Positions 53,001 to 64,000 of a DNA stretch of 64,000 nucleotides are shown here, one piece after another. Source of the stretch: Mesostigma viride (lineage: Eukaryota > Streptophyta > Mesostigmatophyceae > Mesostigmatales > Mesostigmataceae); the NCBI GenBank assembly GCA_009746045.1, contig RPFO01000629.1, positions 641,801-705,800 on the forward strand, written 5' to 3'. The notes under the pieces are model-generated. The model ran no database searches and had not been told where the DNA came from. It saw nothing but the letters and a program-made list of their open reading frames with translations. Each line of letters opens with the position of its first letter. The first letter of the stretch is position 1. A program made the translations under genes and the position numbers.

Positions 53001-55090
53001 TGTACCAGCCAAAGCGCGCGCCCACGTCAAACAGCCGCGGCGTACTGTTGCTATCGCCGCCCTGCACCGCGTCGCCACCCCCCGCGCAGCAGGGGCCCAC
53101 GGCGCTGGCCATCAGCCGCGTGGCCTCCCCATCAATCACACCCGTGAACTGGGCCTGCATGGGGCGGAGCCAAGTGGGAAGGAGTCGCCGCATACCAGCA
53201 ACAACAATATAGCAGCAAAAGATGCATGGGCAATGTGGCATAGGCCTACACGGATTAGGCGGGGCAACAAACAGGGAAGCATGTGCAGCGTCTCTGGCAC
53301 TCAAGCAGAGCTGGGCGGTGGCTCACGCGCATGCACGCATGCACCAAAGTAGCTGGTGATTTCCCGGATATACTTTTGCGACCGTCAGCATTGTGCTTGA
53401 CATGGCAGGGTATGATGCCAGCAGACGCATCCACCCCACCCACCAGCCTGCATCCATGCACCCACCCACACGCACACATTACAGTTAGGCATACGGCCGC
53501 CATGACGCCGATGTGGCAGATTTGTAATACAAGCAGCTGATCCCATCACACGCACGTACCATGACGCATTTACCCACCCACCCACCCACCCACCCACCCA
53601 CCCACCCACCCACCCACCCACCCACCCACCCACCCACCCACCCACCCACCCACCCACCCACCCACCCACCCACCCACCCACCCACCCACCCACCCACCCA
53701 CCCACCCACCCACCCACCCACCCACCCACCCACCCACCCATGCCCACACCCACACACCATGACGCTGTAGCCCATGTCGCGCTTGGGGTCGGTGTACGGC
53801 ACCAGCAGCCGCGGCTCCGACACAGAGAGTGCCACGCGCAGCTCCATGCCCTGGCGCAGGATGCGGCACACGTGCAGGTACGCGGGTGTGCCTTTAGGGG
53901 GGCACAGCATGAACTCTTTGAGGTCGCGCGATCTGGCCATGCAGGGGGGGGGGAGGGGAAGGATATGGCCATAAGGGGGAGAAGTGTCATAGGACCAGGG
54001 GACGCAAAGGGGTGGCGGGCGACAGTTGCACACAAGGAACACGGCAACGCATGAGCAGGCGTGTCAAGTCAAGAAAGGGCGACAAAAGGCATGGAGCCAC
54101 CAAGAGCAGGCAGCACATGCGTGCAAACAAGCAATGATCAGCAGCCAAGCCCAAGGCATGGCAACAGCCTGCCGTGCACACAAGGATATTTTGGAAGCTA
54201 AACCGTTCAAACCAGTTGAAGTCAAGCCGGTGTATCGGGAGCGTGTGTGCGGGCCTGGAAACTTGCGCACGCCTCGCAGCTACAGGCCACTGGCGCCATG
54301 AAGTGATGATACCGCAAAGTGTGTGGGGGAATGATGCTGCATACGCATGAAAGGGAGGGGGTAGGGGGCCATGAAAGGGAAGGGACCTGCCGCATGCACT
54401 GCATCAGGCCCATCACACATGCCGCATGCACTGCATCAGGCCCATCACACAATTCATCTACAACTATATACGAGAGAAGTGCTAACGTGGGAATGAGATA
54501 CACATGTAGGTTTGGTTAACCAATGCTAAATCCGCACGAATGCGCGCGCGCTGAGCACGCATGCATGCCGCATGTGCGGACTATGCTCGCTGCGAACACA
54601 GCATGAGTGACAAGGCTGGACCCTTGGAGTCTGCACGCTCCCCTTCGTGTCCATACGGGAACAATACATATGAGGGGGGGCCATGCTTGGAATGCAAGCA
54701 ACCAACCATGCACGTGCCTATACGCTGGCATGCGCACGCCGTACGCGACAGCTGGCGGGCAGTCATCACCTAATGTGCATACGTGCACTCAGCTTGGGAC
54801 GAATGGACGCAAAGGGGCAGGTGCGAATGAGGAGACAGGTGGCCAGCAGCCAAACATCACCTGTGGTGCGTGTGTGTGCGTGTTTGTTTGTTTGTGTGTG
54901 TGTGTGTGTGTGTGTGAGTGAGTGAGTGGGTGAGTGAGTGAGTGAGTGAGTGAGTGAGTGAGCGAGTGAGTGAGTGGGTGGGTGGGTGGGTGGGTGGGTG
55001 GGTGGGTGGGTGGGTGGGTGGGTGGGTGGGTGGGTGGGTGGGTGGGTGGGTGGGTGGGTGGGTGGGTGGGTGGGTGGGTGGGTGGGTGGG

Positions 55091-55154
<64 letters not shown>

Positions 55155-58100
55155 TGAGTGAGTGAGTGAGTGAGTGAGTGAGTGAGTGAGTGAGTGAGTG
55201 AGTGAGTGAGTGAGTGAGTGAGTGAGTGAGTGAGTGAGTGAGTGAGTGAGTGCGTGTGTGAGTGCGTGTGTGTCTTTGTGGGTGGGTGCGCACACACGAC
55301 ATCCCATGACACCACATTACCGCGTGTGCGCGTCCGGCCCATCCTCATGTCGGCCACCTGGCGGCCGCGAGCCTGCGCCGTACATCTTCACGTTGGCTGC
55401 CGCCATCTCCTCCATGCGCATGCTGGCAGAGGCAAGGGGCAAGGAGAGATGGGAGGTTTGGCGGTTTTACTGATGAGAGAGGTGTGTGCTAACTGATGAC
55501 AGATGGGCATGTTAACTAATGAGAAATGTGGCTAACTAATGACAGATGGGTGTGTCGACCAGTGAGAGACGGTCGTGTTAACTAATGAGAGATGGGTGTG
55601 CTAACTAACAGGAGATAGGCGTGTTTACTAATAGGAGATGGGCGGGTGTGTTGACTAAGGAGAGATGGGTGTGTTGACTAGTGAGAGACGGCCGTGTTAA
55701 CTAATGAGAGATGGGTGTGCTAACTAACAGGAGATAGGCGTGTTTACTAATAGGAGATGGGCGGGTGTGTTAACTAAGGAGAGATGGGTGTGTTGACTAG
55801 TGAGAGACGGCCGTGTTAACTAATGAGAGATGGGTGTGCTAACTAACAGGAGATAGGCGTGTTTACTAATAGGAGATGGGCGGGTGTGTTAACTAAGGAG
55901 AGATGGGTGTGTTGACTAGTGAGAGACGGTCGTGTTAACTAATGAGAGATGGGTGTGCTAACTAACAGGAGATAGGCGTGTTTACTAATAAGAGATGGGC
56001 GGGTGTGTTAACCGATGAGATATGGGCATGCAAAACAATGAGAGACAGTCATGTTGCAGTGTGTTTGCTAAGGGTTTTTTGGCTGCGGTCGCAGTGGCCT
56101 CAGCCGTCCAAATGCCGTGGCCGCGGTGACCTTGGCTGTCAAAGTCCCGCGGTCGCGCGGCCTTAGCGCTTAATCACAAGGACACAAGGTCACAACTCAT
56201 ACGCACGCCAACAAGGCAACAACTGACCACCACCCGAGCGCCTAATGGCAAGTCATTCTCGTTCTCTTTACGAGTGACGTCGGCATCACTCTGCTGTGTG
56301 CTATTCATACCGACCCACAGAGTATGATGATACAAAATTCAGTTGGTTCCTTCAAGCGTTTAAAAATGCACTCATACTTAGGTCATTTGCGAGCAGGGCA
56401 ACCAATGACCACGCAAGTCAGTGTGTTTGCTAAGGGGCTGCGCGCGGTCATGTGTGACCGCTGACCGCCGGATTTCGGAGCCGGCGGTCACACATGACCG
56501 CCGGATTTTGGTAGCTGCGGTCACACATGACCGCGGGATTTTGGTGACAGCGGTCACAGGCAGGCTGCGGTCACCAAGCAGGTCTAGTCTTGTGACCGTA
56601 GGTCTGGCAGCAGGTAGTGGGTCCATCGGCCGGTCAGTGGTCTGTCAGGTAACTTCGAGCTGTACAGGTTTCGTCAGAATCAGATTTTAGAATCGTTTAC
56701 TCAACAAGGTATTTAGTAACCACTAAAAAGACGTCAGTTAGAAATTCGGCTCAACTAAATTCTCAGTTCTGAAGCAGACAGCAGCGAAATACCTACCTTG
56801 ACTTGAGTTGACCTTAGGGCTCGCGCGTAATACTTGATTTAATGAATTCCCTGCGTTCTTGACAATGCGTGAAGTCATTGATGGCTGGCGACGTCGAAAA
56901 ACATTATGCTCGTTCTCTAGACTGGCGGGGGATCAGCAGCGTCTGCTGCCCGTGGAACCCGCCTGAAAAAAGATAACAGTCCTCTGCCTTTCGATGACGG
57001 TGCCTGGTGCTGACCAGATTTTTCCCTATCGCCGCTTCCCATTCCGTGACGTAACATATATCCAAATGCTATCCTATTTCTCAGGCAGGCAAGATTACAT
57101 TCATCTGAGGAGAGTTCCTAATAAGTTACACCTTTGAAAAATTCAAAATCCTGCCATAAACCACCCAGCAGAACGCCACCTATTGCATCATATATCTCCG
57201 AAGTTTGTACACTACCAAATTGCTTGACAGTTGACAGTTGACGCTACGATGCACCATAATTACCTGACGCGAGCCAACGTGCATTCATTTCACGCACGCA
57301 TAATTGATTGGACTTACGCTTTAGTCCTGCCCAGCCGCCAGAGAATAGTTTAGATAGTTTCAGTTGATTGACAGTTGGCTTCTAGTAAACGTTTTGATTG
57401 AACTGTTCAGAGTGCTGAAATCTGTCTAACTGACCTGTACCGGATGACTGGAAAATACTTACTTTCGTAACTCAGACCTGAACTCTGACTGGCTGGCTGA
57501 CAACTGGCCTAGACACATCTTGGCCAGTGCACCAGAATACCAGAACGCAGCCGATTACCATTGACACTTGGCCGACCGACTACTACTGACCACAAGCACA
57601 GTGCGGGTGCGGCCACAAAATTCCCGCGGCCACATGTGACTGCGGGCACGAAAATCCCGAGGCCACGTGTGACCGCAGGGCCGAAATCCGCGCGGCCCAG
57701 TAGCAAAGACACTGTCGTGTTGACTAATGAGAGATGGGTGTGCTAACTCACGGGAGATAGGCGTGTTTACTAATAAGACATGGGTGGGTGTGTTAACTAC
57801 TGAGAAATGGGCATGTAAAATAATGAAAGACAGTCGTGTTGGCTAATGAGAGATAGGTGTGCTAACTCACGGGAGATGGGTGTGTTGACAAATGAGAAAT
57901 GGGTGTGTTGACAAATGAGAAATGGGTGTGTTGACAAAGAAGAGAGGGGCATGTCACCACTAAGAGAGGGGCATGTCACCACTAAGAGAGGGGCATGTCA
58001 CCACTGAGAGAAGGGCATGTCACCACTGAGAGAAGGGCATGTCACCACTGAGAGAGGGGCATGTCACCATGCGCACAGCCAACAGAATGTTGGCATGCTA

Positions 58101-59853
58101 TCACGTGCACCCATAGAGGGCCTGGCAATAACACAGAATGAGATGTCCATGAAATTGATAGTGAATGTTTACGGCAAAGCCTTGTGGGCTACCCTGCCTA
58201 CCTCCCCCCCCCCCTCAGCCCTTCCCCCCCCCCCACACAAACGCAGGACGAAAAACGGCAGCAAATCCCGACATTCCATGGCACACCGTTGTAGCTTCCT
58301 CGCCCATGTGTGTCCCTGCCCCCCCCACGCTGGCACACACGCACATACGCTGGCACACACATGTGCATACATAAACACGGCTGTGCATACATAAACACCC
58401 ACAATGAGCCGTAGGGCATCACCCGCAGCCATGCTCCCAACAGGAAGCTGTCACCCACCGCTACCCACCCCACATGCCGCATCACCGCACCCCCCCCCCT
58501 GCCCCACCCACCGGTAGACTGTCTCCAGGTGCGACTGGTGCGGGTTGAGGAGGATCGCGCCCCCGCAGCAGCCCACCGCGTCGGCCATGCCGTCAGGCAC
58601 CGCCTCATCAGCCACGTGCACGCGCATGGGCACGTTGTCGCCGCTTGCGGTCGCGCCGCCGTCTGTGCGCACCAACCCCAGCGCCAGCACGTGCTCCACG
58701 ATCTCGTTGCGCATCTGCTCCAGAATCGGCTGCAGAAGGGGGGGGTGGGGATGGGGAGACGATGGGGAGAGGATGGGGAGAGGATGGGGAGAGGATGGGG
58801 ACAGGATGGGGAGAGGATGGGGAGAGGATGGGGACAGGATGGGGGGAGGATGGGGAGAGGATGGGGAGAGGATGGGGAGAGGATGGGGAGAGGATGGGGA
58901 GCAATCAACCAGGGCAGAAGGGGGCTGTAGGGTAAACCCGGGGCAAACGGGGCGGAAAGGGGGACCAGGGGCAAACGGAGCAAATGTGGGGGGGAGCTAT
59001 TGGGGGGGGGGGGGGGGGAAGGGGGGAGGAGCAACCTGGGGCAAACGGAGTAACAGGGGCACAAGGCGGGCAGAGGAACATCTGAGTGGATCAAGTAAAA
59101 AGAATGAGGGAGGGGTGTGGCGGCCAGGGGGAGGAGAGTGCAGCAAGGTAGCACGCACATCATCATCCAGAGGTGGCGCAAATAAAGATATTGCCCTCCC
59201 ATCGGCCCACGCCTGTTAGACACGAGGTAGGGAATGGCATGCGACACGGGCACATGATCCAGGGCGTTTGCAGGGGGCGGTTCCAGGGGGCGGTGACATA
59301 TCACCCACTATTGCGCGCTTACGTTGTCCATGGCATTGAAGGTTGGGCGTTGCTCCACCGCTTGCGTGGCAGCCTGTTTCACTTTCTCCAGCTTGCCCAG
59401 CACCGCGCCGAGTGCGTCCACGTTGCTCTGGGTGACCGCGTCCAGCCGGCCGGTCAGCTGTGTGCCGATGAGCTGCGTATCATGTCGGAGGGCGTCCATG
59501 TTTGCCCGAAGGGCGTCCACGGCCTTGCGCAGCTCGTTCACGGTTTCACTGTCGGCAGAATTGTCCGTGCTGGCGGTTCCAGTGTCCTCGACCGACACGT
59601 GGTTGACCTTGGCATTCAGTAACGCCACCTCTGCGCCCAGCCGATCCATCTCCTTGGCCAAGTTTCGGAGCCGTTCGGCGTCCATGGGCATGCCATGGCC
59701 GACGCTGGCCTTGTCGCCGTGCATGATTTCCCACATGATGAAGAAAACAGTGGCGCAAACGAACACCATGACCCAAATTATCATGTCCGACGGGCGCCCT
59801 GATGCCCGTTCTCTGGTCGAATCCCGCCAGAAGCCCGTTCTTCCAACTGCCAT
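50056..59853 (-). CDS. Membrane-anchored FkbM-like methyltransferase
   Basis: Eight exons: 59853-59323, 58729-58512, 55422-55321, 53932-53758, 53154-52940, 52068-51777, 51221-50833 and 50260-50056, total 2127 nt, 708 aa. The N-terminus is short and basic and is followed by one membrane span (MIIWVMVFVCATVFFIMW, about 24-41), the pattern of a type II Golgi protein. A coiled-coil stem runs to about residue 175. The catalytic part shows SAM motif I LFDVGARFGWYSMLGRALG followed by VTSWEADP, and later LLRADVEGWEPQVFAGAG and AHVYLDYTPG, matching the FkbM family (Methyltransf_21). FkbM enzymes O-methylate sugars and other small molecules; the substrate here is unknown. A Cys/Trp-rich C-terminal segment of about 68 aa (WPCPPWFCSVDG) is outside the usual family. 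Introns are full of simple repeats, and intron 2 carries a hAT-like element. Confidence 0.85.
51632..51755. repeat. (CACGCCCC)n octanucleotide array (methyltransferase intron 6)
   Basis: About fifteen units, one of them CATGCCCC, starting roughly 20 bp into the intron after the exon 6 donor at 51776. Confidence 0.95.
52858..52910. repeat. GT/GC dinucleotide array (methyltransferase intron 5)
   Basis: GT repeats flank a CG-rich centre (CGCGCGCG), again an A-B-A layout, close to the exon 5 donor at 52939. Confidence 0.95.
53568..53740. repeat. (CCCA)n array (methyltransferase intron 4)
   Basis: About 43 pure CCCA units, starting within 20 bp of the exon 4 donor (53757) in transcript sense. 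The Gly-Trp-Val and Thr-His-Pro-Pro frames are artefacts. Confidence 0.97.
54895..55265. repeat. Nested tetranucleotide array GTGA-GTGG-GTGC-GTGA (intron 3)
   Basis: Blocks of GTGA (54915-54973), GTGG (54974-55091), GTGC (55092-55154) and again GTGA (55155-55250) follow each other without interruption. The inner units differ from the outer unit by a single base. Confidence 0.97.
55490..56048. repeat. Minisatellite with 119-bp higher-order unit (intron 2, left part)
   Basis: A basic unit of about 24 bp (CTAATGAGAGATGGGTGTG) varies in a fixed order (GATGGGTGTGC, ACAGGAGATAGGCGTG, ATAGGAGATGGGCGGG, GAGAGACGGCCGTG). The order repeats every 119 bp at about 55562, 55681, 55800 and 55919. The array is split by a transposon and resumes at 57715. 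Confidence 0.9.
56057..57714. mobile_element. hAT-like non-autonomous DNA transposon
   Basis: Left end CAGTGTGTTTGCTAAGGG at 56057 and right end, read inward, CAGTGTCTTTGCTACTGG ending at 57714, form terminal inverted repeats. Flanks are TCATGTTG (56049-56056) and TCGTGTTG (57715-57722), an 8-bp duplication with one mismatch, and the minisatellite continues on both sides. Subterminal regions carry repeated GCGGTCACACATGACCGC-type palindromes with GGGATTTTGG (56440-56580, 57600-57690). A second copy of the left end occurs inside at 56419. No transposase frame is present. The 8-bp duplication and the CAGTG termini fit the hAT superfamily. Confidence 0.78.
57715..58072. repeat. Minisatellite, right part
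   Basis: This is the continuation of the 24-bp minisatellite after the transposon, ending in units of AGAGAGGGGCATGTCACCACT. Confidence 0.9.
58741..58905. repeat. 11-bp minisatellite forming a splice pyrimidine tract
   Basis: GATGGGGAGAG units abut the exon 2 acceptor (58730). On the transcript they read CTCTCCCCATC repeated and followed by CCCCCCTTCTGCAG, so the array serves as the polypyrimidine tract. Confidence 0.9.
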
Positions 59854-60756
59854 TCTTAAATCCTTTGACCTTGCGGTTATTTACAAGCTCAACCGCTCAC
59901 AGGTACCGTCTCAATACCTTGACTGTCGCAGTTATCCTGCAGGCTACGAGTTCAATAGGGAGCTCACCGTAATTGACGAGCGGGGACCTCGCGTCGAGAC
60001 TACGTCATATTAGCTTTGGAAGGAATTCGTGTCGACCAAGAATATTAATCCCGAATTGCAAACAATTCGCTCGTTTCGGCAGTATGACAGCGAAGCTAGA
60101 CTGAATGGCTGAATACCGTCATTATCAAGAAAGATGACCCCATGCCCACTCCGCAGTCCGCACTCTGAAAGGGTGTGCCACACAAATCGACGTTATCGAG
60201 CACCACCAGTGCACCATGACCTAACTGGCTGTTTGCGACAAGCCCGGAGCGAGTGTGCAGGGGGGGGGGGGGGGGGGGTTCAGACCCCCCCCGTCCCCCC
60301 CCCCCTGCTGAGGGGGGGGGGGGGTTGAGGGTCCGACCCCCCCCCACCCCCTGGTAATGGTTGAGGGGGTAGGGGCGGGTCGAGACCCCCCCCGGCACCC
60401 TCCCCCCCCACTAACCTCCCCCACCTCCCCCCTCCGTCCCCCCAGGTGGGGGCGTCGTGGCGCGGAGATAACTCCCCCCCCCCCCCCCACGTTTAAGATT
60501 CCCAGGTTTAAGATCTTGAGACCCTGGATTTAGGAATTTCAGGTTTAAGGTCGCAGGGCTGGTTTTGGGCAAAAGATAGGTACAAATAGCTGGTCAGTGC
60601 CTTAGTGGTAAGCGAGATAGATCTATCATGTACTGAGGTATGGGCCGCATCAGGTTTAAGATCGCCTACAGCTCTCAACTTTAAGATCGCCGGCCTTGGA
60701 TTTGATTTTAGGGCGATGATTTTAAGATCGCAGCCCTGGGTCGGCCGGACCCCAAT
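59854..60756. other. 5' flank of the methyltransferase gene with G/C-run hairpins
   Basis: There is no gene. Runs of 8-18 G alternate with runs of C at 60259-60490, able to form hairpins or G-quadruplexes. From 60490 to 60740 the motif TTTAAGATCGC and close variants occur about six times without a fixed period. TAGTGGTAAGC at about 60604 looks like a tRNA D-arm, but no T-arm follows. Confidence 0.5.
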
Positions 60757-61641
60757 CTAAATTAATTAATTAATTAATTAGACTCGTGCTCCCGTTGGGG
60801 AGTCACGGAGCATTAACCCCGATGGATGGATGGATGGGTGCAAACAATCCTACCGGTCTAATCTATCTACATCAGCTACCTACGACATCTATATCTAATA
60901 ACAGCATTCTAACTACAACATCTATCTAGACAGCCTAGCTCACGCTGCCCTAGGGGAGCTATCTGGCGTGCCTCCCACGGGTTTGCACACGCGGGCACTT
61001 CCCCACAGGGGGGGGCTCATTGTCCTCTATGACCTGGGCCCACTTGGCCTTGTCCATCATCTTCTTCCAAATCACGGAGAGGCCTAGGCCCCCCATGTCC
61101 TCTACTAGCTGTTCTTTGAAGGTGCGGGCCTTGCGGCGTCTAACATCACTGGGCCTGGCCCACGTCAGGAGGTGCCGGCCAGGCTGAGCTGGGCGCAGTC
61201 CTGCGGGGGGGCCACGTGAGGTGTCTACATGGTTGGTGCGAGCTAGGTGCCCTACTAGCTGCAGGCGTCGCTGCTTAATGGTGCTGGTGATATATGGCAT
61301 GCCCTGGTACAGGTCCTCATTGCGGACATGAGCAGCATATAATTTCCTACTCTGAAAATGGAACGCATCATGTTGGTGACCGCGCCGTCCAGCTTGCGGG
61401 CCAGGTCGGCGGTGAGGGTCCACGTCTCGGCCCCATACGTGAGAATAGGGAGGACGAGGACCTTGAACCCCAATCTAAAGGTGAGGGTATGGTGCCATCC
61501 CCCCTGAAAACATAACATAGAATAACATGTACTGTTGATCGACCTGGGGGGACCCAAGAGATGATTTTGGCATGTAAATAGGATGTATGCATACAGGAGT
61601 GTCTGATCAGAATACATCCCCATGGGGGTCCATCCCACCAC
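60757..61641 (-). mobile_element. LINE 3' half with intact 3' end
   Basis: Minus-strand coding blocks: FKVLVLPILTYGAETWTLT, LARKLDGAVTNMMRSIF, then (frame-shifted) DLYQGMPYITSTIKQRRL, LVGHLARTNHVDTSRG, KEQLVEDMGGLGLSVIWKKM and DKAKWAQVIEDNEPPPVGK, with a stop at 60959. About 150 bp of untranslated sequence, the hairpin CTCCCCAACGGGAG (60787-60800) and a TAAT/TTAA tail (60757-60780) follow. The upstream reverse transcriptase core is missing (5' truncation). It is the best-kept 3' end of this family in the window. Confidence 0.82.
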
Positions 61642-64000
61642 TTGTTGAGGGTGGTATACGTATGCACAGTTACACGCTCGTATTGTGCTAAAAATAGCAA
61701 AAGACGCTATTTATGGCACATTCTGCCTAGGACAATGGGGGCATCTTTTTGCATGTTTCAATGTATGAATTCCCATTTAGTTCCCCTAGTTTGCAAATTT
61801 TCCACCTAACCCCTAAATGGGCAGAAATACTGCCGATGCATCGGCTGTAACTTCACAATTTTGCAAACCAGATGCCATCCAACCCACCCATATCCAATGG
61901 CTGTCCTTGGGGGCCAAGCATGTCCATGAGTTGCCCTTCGGGTTGGTATATCACAACCTTACATATATGCAGGGTAGGCCATGTATAACTGCCGTCAAAG
62001 TCAGGGGGGTCAAGACGAGCGTTTTCATTTTTGGTAGAATGTGCATTTTGAATTATGTTGTAAGAGCTAGGCACCTACCACTTCAGGGATGATAAACAAT
62101 TAGTTGCTGAACAGTTTGAGCCATTGGGGTCATCATTTGGGTGGGTATACCAGCAGTTACACCCAGTACAGCCCATAGGGGTACCGTTGGTAAAAAGCAA
62201 CCAAAGGGGTAGGGGTGGGCATACTACCTACTAATACCTACTAAAAATGTCCCCCAACCATGCCACACAATACATTTCCCTTCCACAATGATGGGGAAAC
62301 ATAACTGCATCATCACACTGCCCTTACATGGCACCTATGTGCAGGTGCCACCTTGTCCATGCACGTAGGTAACGTGGTACGGATACCCTACGCAAGGCAT
62401 GCATTCTAGGAGGCAGCCACCAACAAACTAGTGATTTTAAGCCTATTTCAGCTTGCCCTAGCAAGGATAAACTAGGCCTAAGCTGCTACAGCTTGCCAGG
62501 TGATGGCCAGCACACCTGGTGGCACATGCTGACAATGGGAAGCTTCTACTCACCGGGTACATGCTTGATGATGCCACAGAGACCAGCCAACTGCCTCACA
62601 CTCATGCAATATGTGTGTGGGAAATGTATAACAAACATATATGGAGGTATTCAAACCCATACAGCCTCTAAAACTTATCACCATCACACTATGGCAGGTC
62701 AACTGACTGAGGGAAGCATCTAAGAGTGGTGTTTTAGGAAGGGGCCAGGCCATGGTCAAGAAAGAGCATGAATAATGAAGAAAGAATGTGCTACACAAGC
62801 TAGAACGTATATATAAACGTCAAACATCGACAAGAAAACGATAACTCAGCTTTACCAGGCATGGCTGGCATTACCTTGGCCCAGGCGGTGGCCGCAAAAT
62901 GGCGCATTTCGGCACACCAAAGTTGTGCAGCATGGTCGCTAGATTCGACGATTTCTGGCCACCCTTGCACGTTTACGACTACAAATCATCATAAAAAGTA
63001 CAAAGAAACCGATATATCCTTTAAAATACGCCGGAAAGTTATTGCTGTCAACGTTTCTATCGTCCGGCCTGATCGCAGTTTTTTCCAGCAAGAACGCTGC
63101 CGACACCTATCAAATGGCATTCCCGCGAACCAAAAATTGGCCTGTATCATCTTTAGGACGTATAAAATCAAATTACTGAGTTTGGTCAGAAAATTCGAAC
63201 GAAAACGTAAATGCCATGCGTGTGCGCAAGCCGCCATGGCCAGGTCGTCGTTTTCCGGAATGCACGTTCTACGTGAAAAAGTACCCTGACCCCTTGTACT
63301 TTGACCGGGTAGAACACCTCTATAACTTCGTCAGAAGTATGCAAACCCTAGTACCATGCTGTGAGGAAAATTATAAACTTTCGATCTTCTCAGCTAAACT
63401 TTTCCTAATTCTCAATAGTTTTCGCGGCATTTGGTCCCCCGAGAAGGGGCCGACGTGTCGGCTGTAACTCAGTTTTAGGCGGAAAATCGGCAGCCAGACC
63501 ATTTAGGGGCTAATTGGCACCCCAAAATGGTGAGTATTTCATCAGTTATTAATTTTCCCCCCAAAGAGGTACTTTTTGGGGCTGAAAAAAATAAAACAAA
63601 TCATAGACACACAATTTGACCCTGGGGAGGTATACACAAATACTAGACATAGGCATACACAATCCCACAAAGTTTGAGCTCATTCTGAGCACAAGCGTGG
63701 AAGTTATAGCGTTTGGCAGTTGGCCACCTGTGCAGCCGCTCACTAAGGAAGGCAATAGTGAGTATATACATATGGCACACTAACACTTTCTATGCCATCC
63801 AAATGGCTCCAGACCATGCCCAATTCGAGCACAACGTACAAGGAGGTGGCTGGGCACCTCATGTGCCCTTGCCTTATACCTTGGCACCGGCAACCTCATG
63901 GGTGTGCGCACAGCAACAAGGCAGGTAGCTCTACATGTCTAGCCAGCACTTCTGAAGCAAATTCTAGGCGTATGCTGTGATCATCATAACCAAAACCAAG
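61642..64000. other. AT-richer non-coding stretch, no gene recognised
   Basis: The longest frame (62861-63289, 142 aa, +) has no recognisable domain and its composition is not that of the other exons. A 20-bp partly palindromic sequence occurs twice in the same orientation: CCGATGCATCGGCTGTAACT at about 61838 and CCGACGTGTCGGCTGTAACT at about 63449. The segment CCATTTAGGGG near 63500 is inverted near 61810, so parts may belong to one dispersed element. Confidence 0.4.

Noticed and set aside
62861-63289. 142-aa plus-strand frame
   Set aside because: No recognisable domain; the region shares short motifs with other non-coding parts of the same flank and may be repeat-derived.

Overview
The window is nuclear DNA of a photosynthetic eukaryote, most likely an alga and plausibly of the green lineage. 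The genes are split by GT-AG introns (one GC-AG), coding exons are GC-rich, and one gene encodes a plastid-targeted DUF1517/FLAP1-like protein. The repeats are non-LTR retrotransposons plus what looks like a split-direct-repeat element of the kind known from volvocine algae. The species cannot be named from the sequence alone.

Six protein-coding genes were resolved exon by exon. In every case the chosen splice sites keep the frame and the summed exons are a multiple of three. (1) NAA50-type N-terminal acetyltransferase, + strand, 3795-7095, 160 aa. (2) FLAP1-like DUF1517 plastid protein, - strand, 15347-9301, 453 aa. (3) MEKHLA-domain protein, + strand, 16179-20680, 186 aa, head to head with FLAP1. 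(4) Kinesin-14 with a C-terminal motor, - strand, 33550-27314, 757 aa. (5) Unrecognised coiled-coil protein, + strand, 34598-39490, 356 aa, head to head with the kinesin. (6) FkbM-like, membrane-anchored methyltransferase, - strand, 59853-50056, 708 aa. They are unrelated housekeeping, plastid, cytoskeletal and Golgi-type functions; nothing suggests an operon or cluster.

Almost every large intron carries a long micro- or minisatellite: GCTG and CCCA in NAA50, GAA/GGA and a 55-bp unit in FLAP1, CT and CTG/CCG in the MEKHLA gene, a 38-bp unit in the kinesin, a 31-bp unit in the coiled-coil gene, and tetranucleotides and a 119-bp higher-order repeat in the methyltransferase. Most of the very long low-complexity reading frames are translations of these arrays, not genes.

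The intergenic blocks 20.7-27.3 kb, 39.5-50 kb and 60.7-61.7 kb are retrotransposon graveyards. They hold fragments of at least two non-LTR families: one with a YADDT reverse transcriptase, a conserved 3' hairpin and a TTAA-type tail, and one with a YMDD reverse transcriptase, a CCHC knuckle and a PD-(D/E)XK nuclease domain. There are also RT-less 'half-LINE' copies. DNA elements include a TA-flanked MITE, a hAT-like element with 8-bp target duplications and a fold-back family at 1.9-2.6 kb.

Two observations stand out. First, a 2.3-kb element at 41876-44199 has the order A1-internal-B1-A2-B2 (split direct repeats). It interrupts a LINE reading frame, and removing it with one copy of the shared AA dinucleotide restores the frame. 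Second, in three neighbouring genes the 5' splice site with the adjacent exon end has been tandemly copied into the following intron, up to an array of about eight decaying copies, giving many decoy splice donors.
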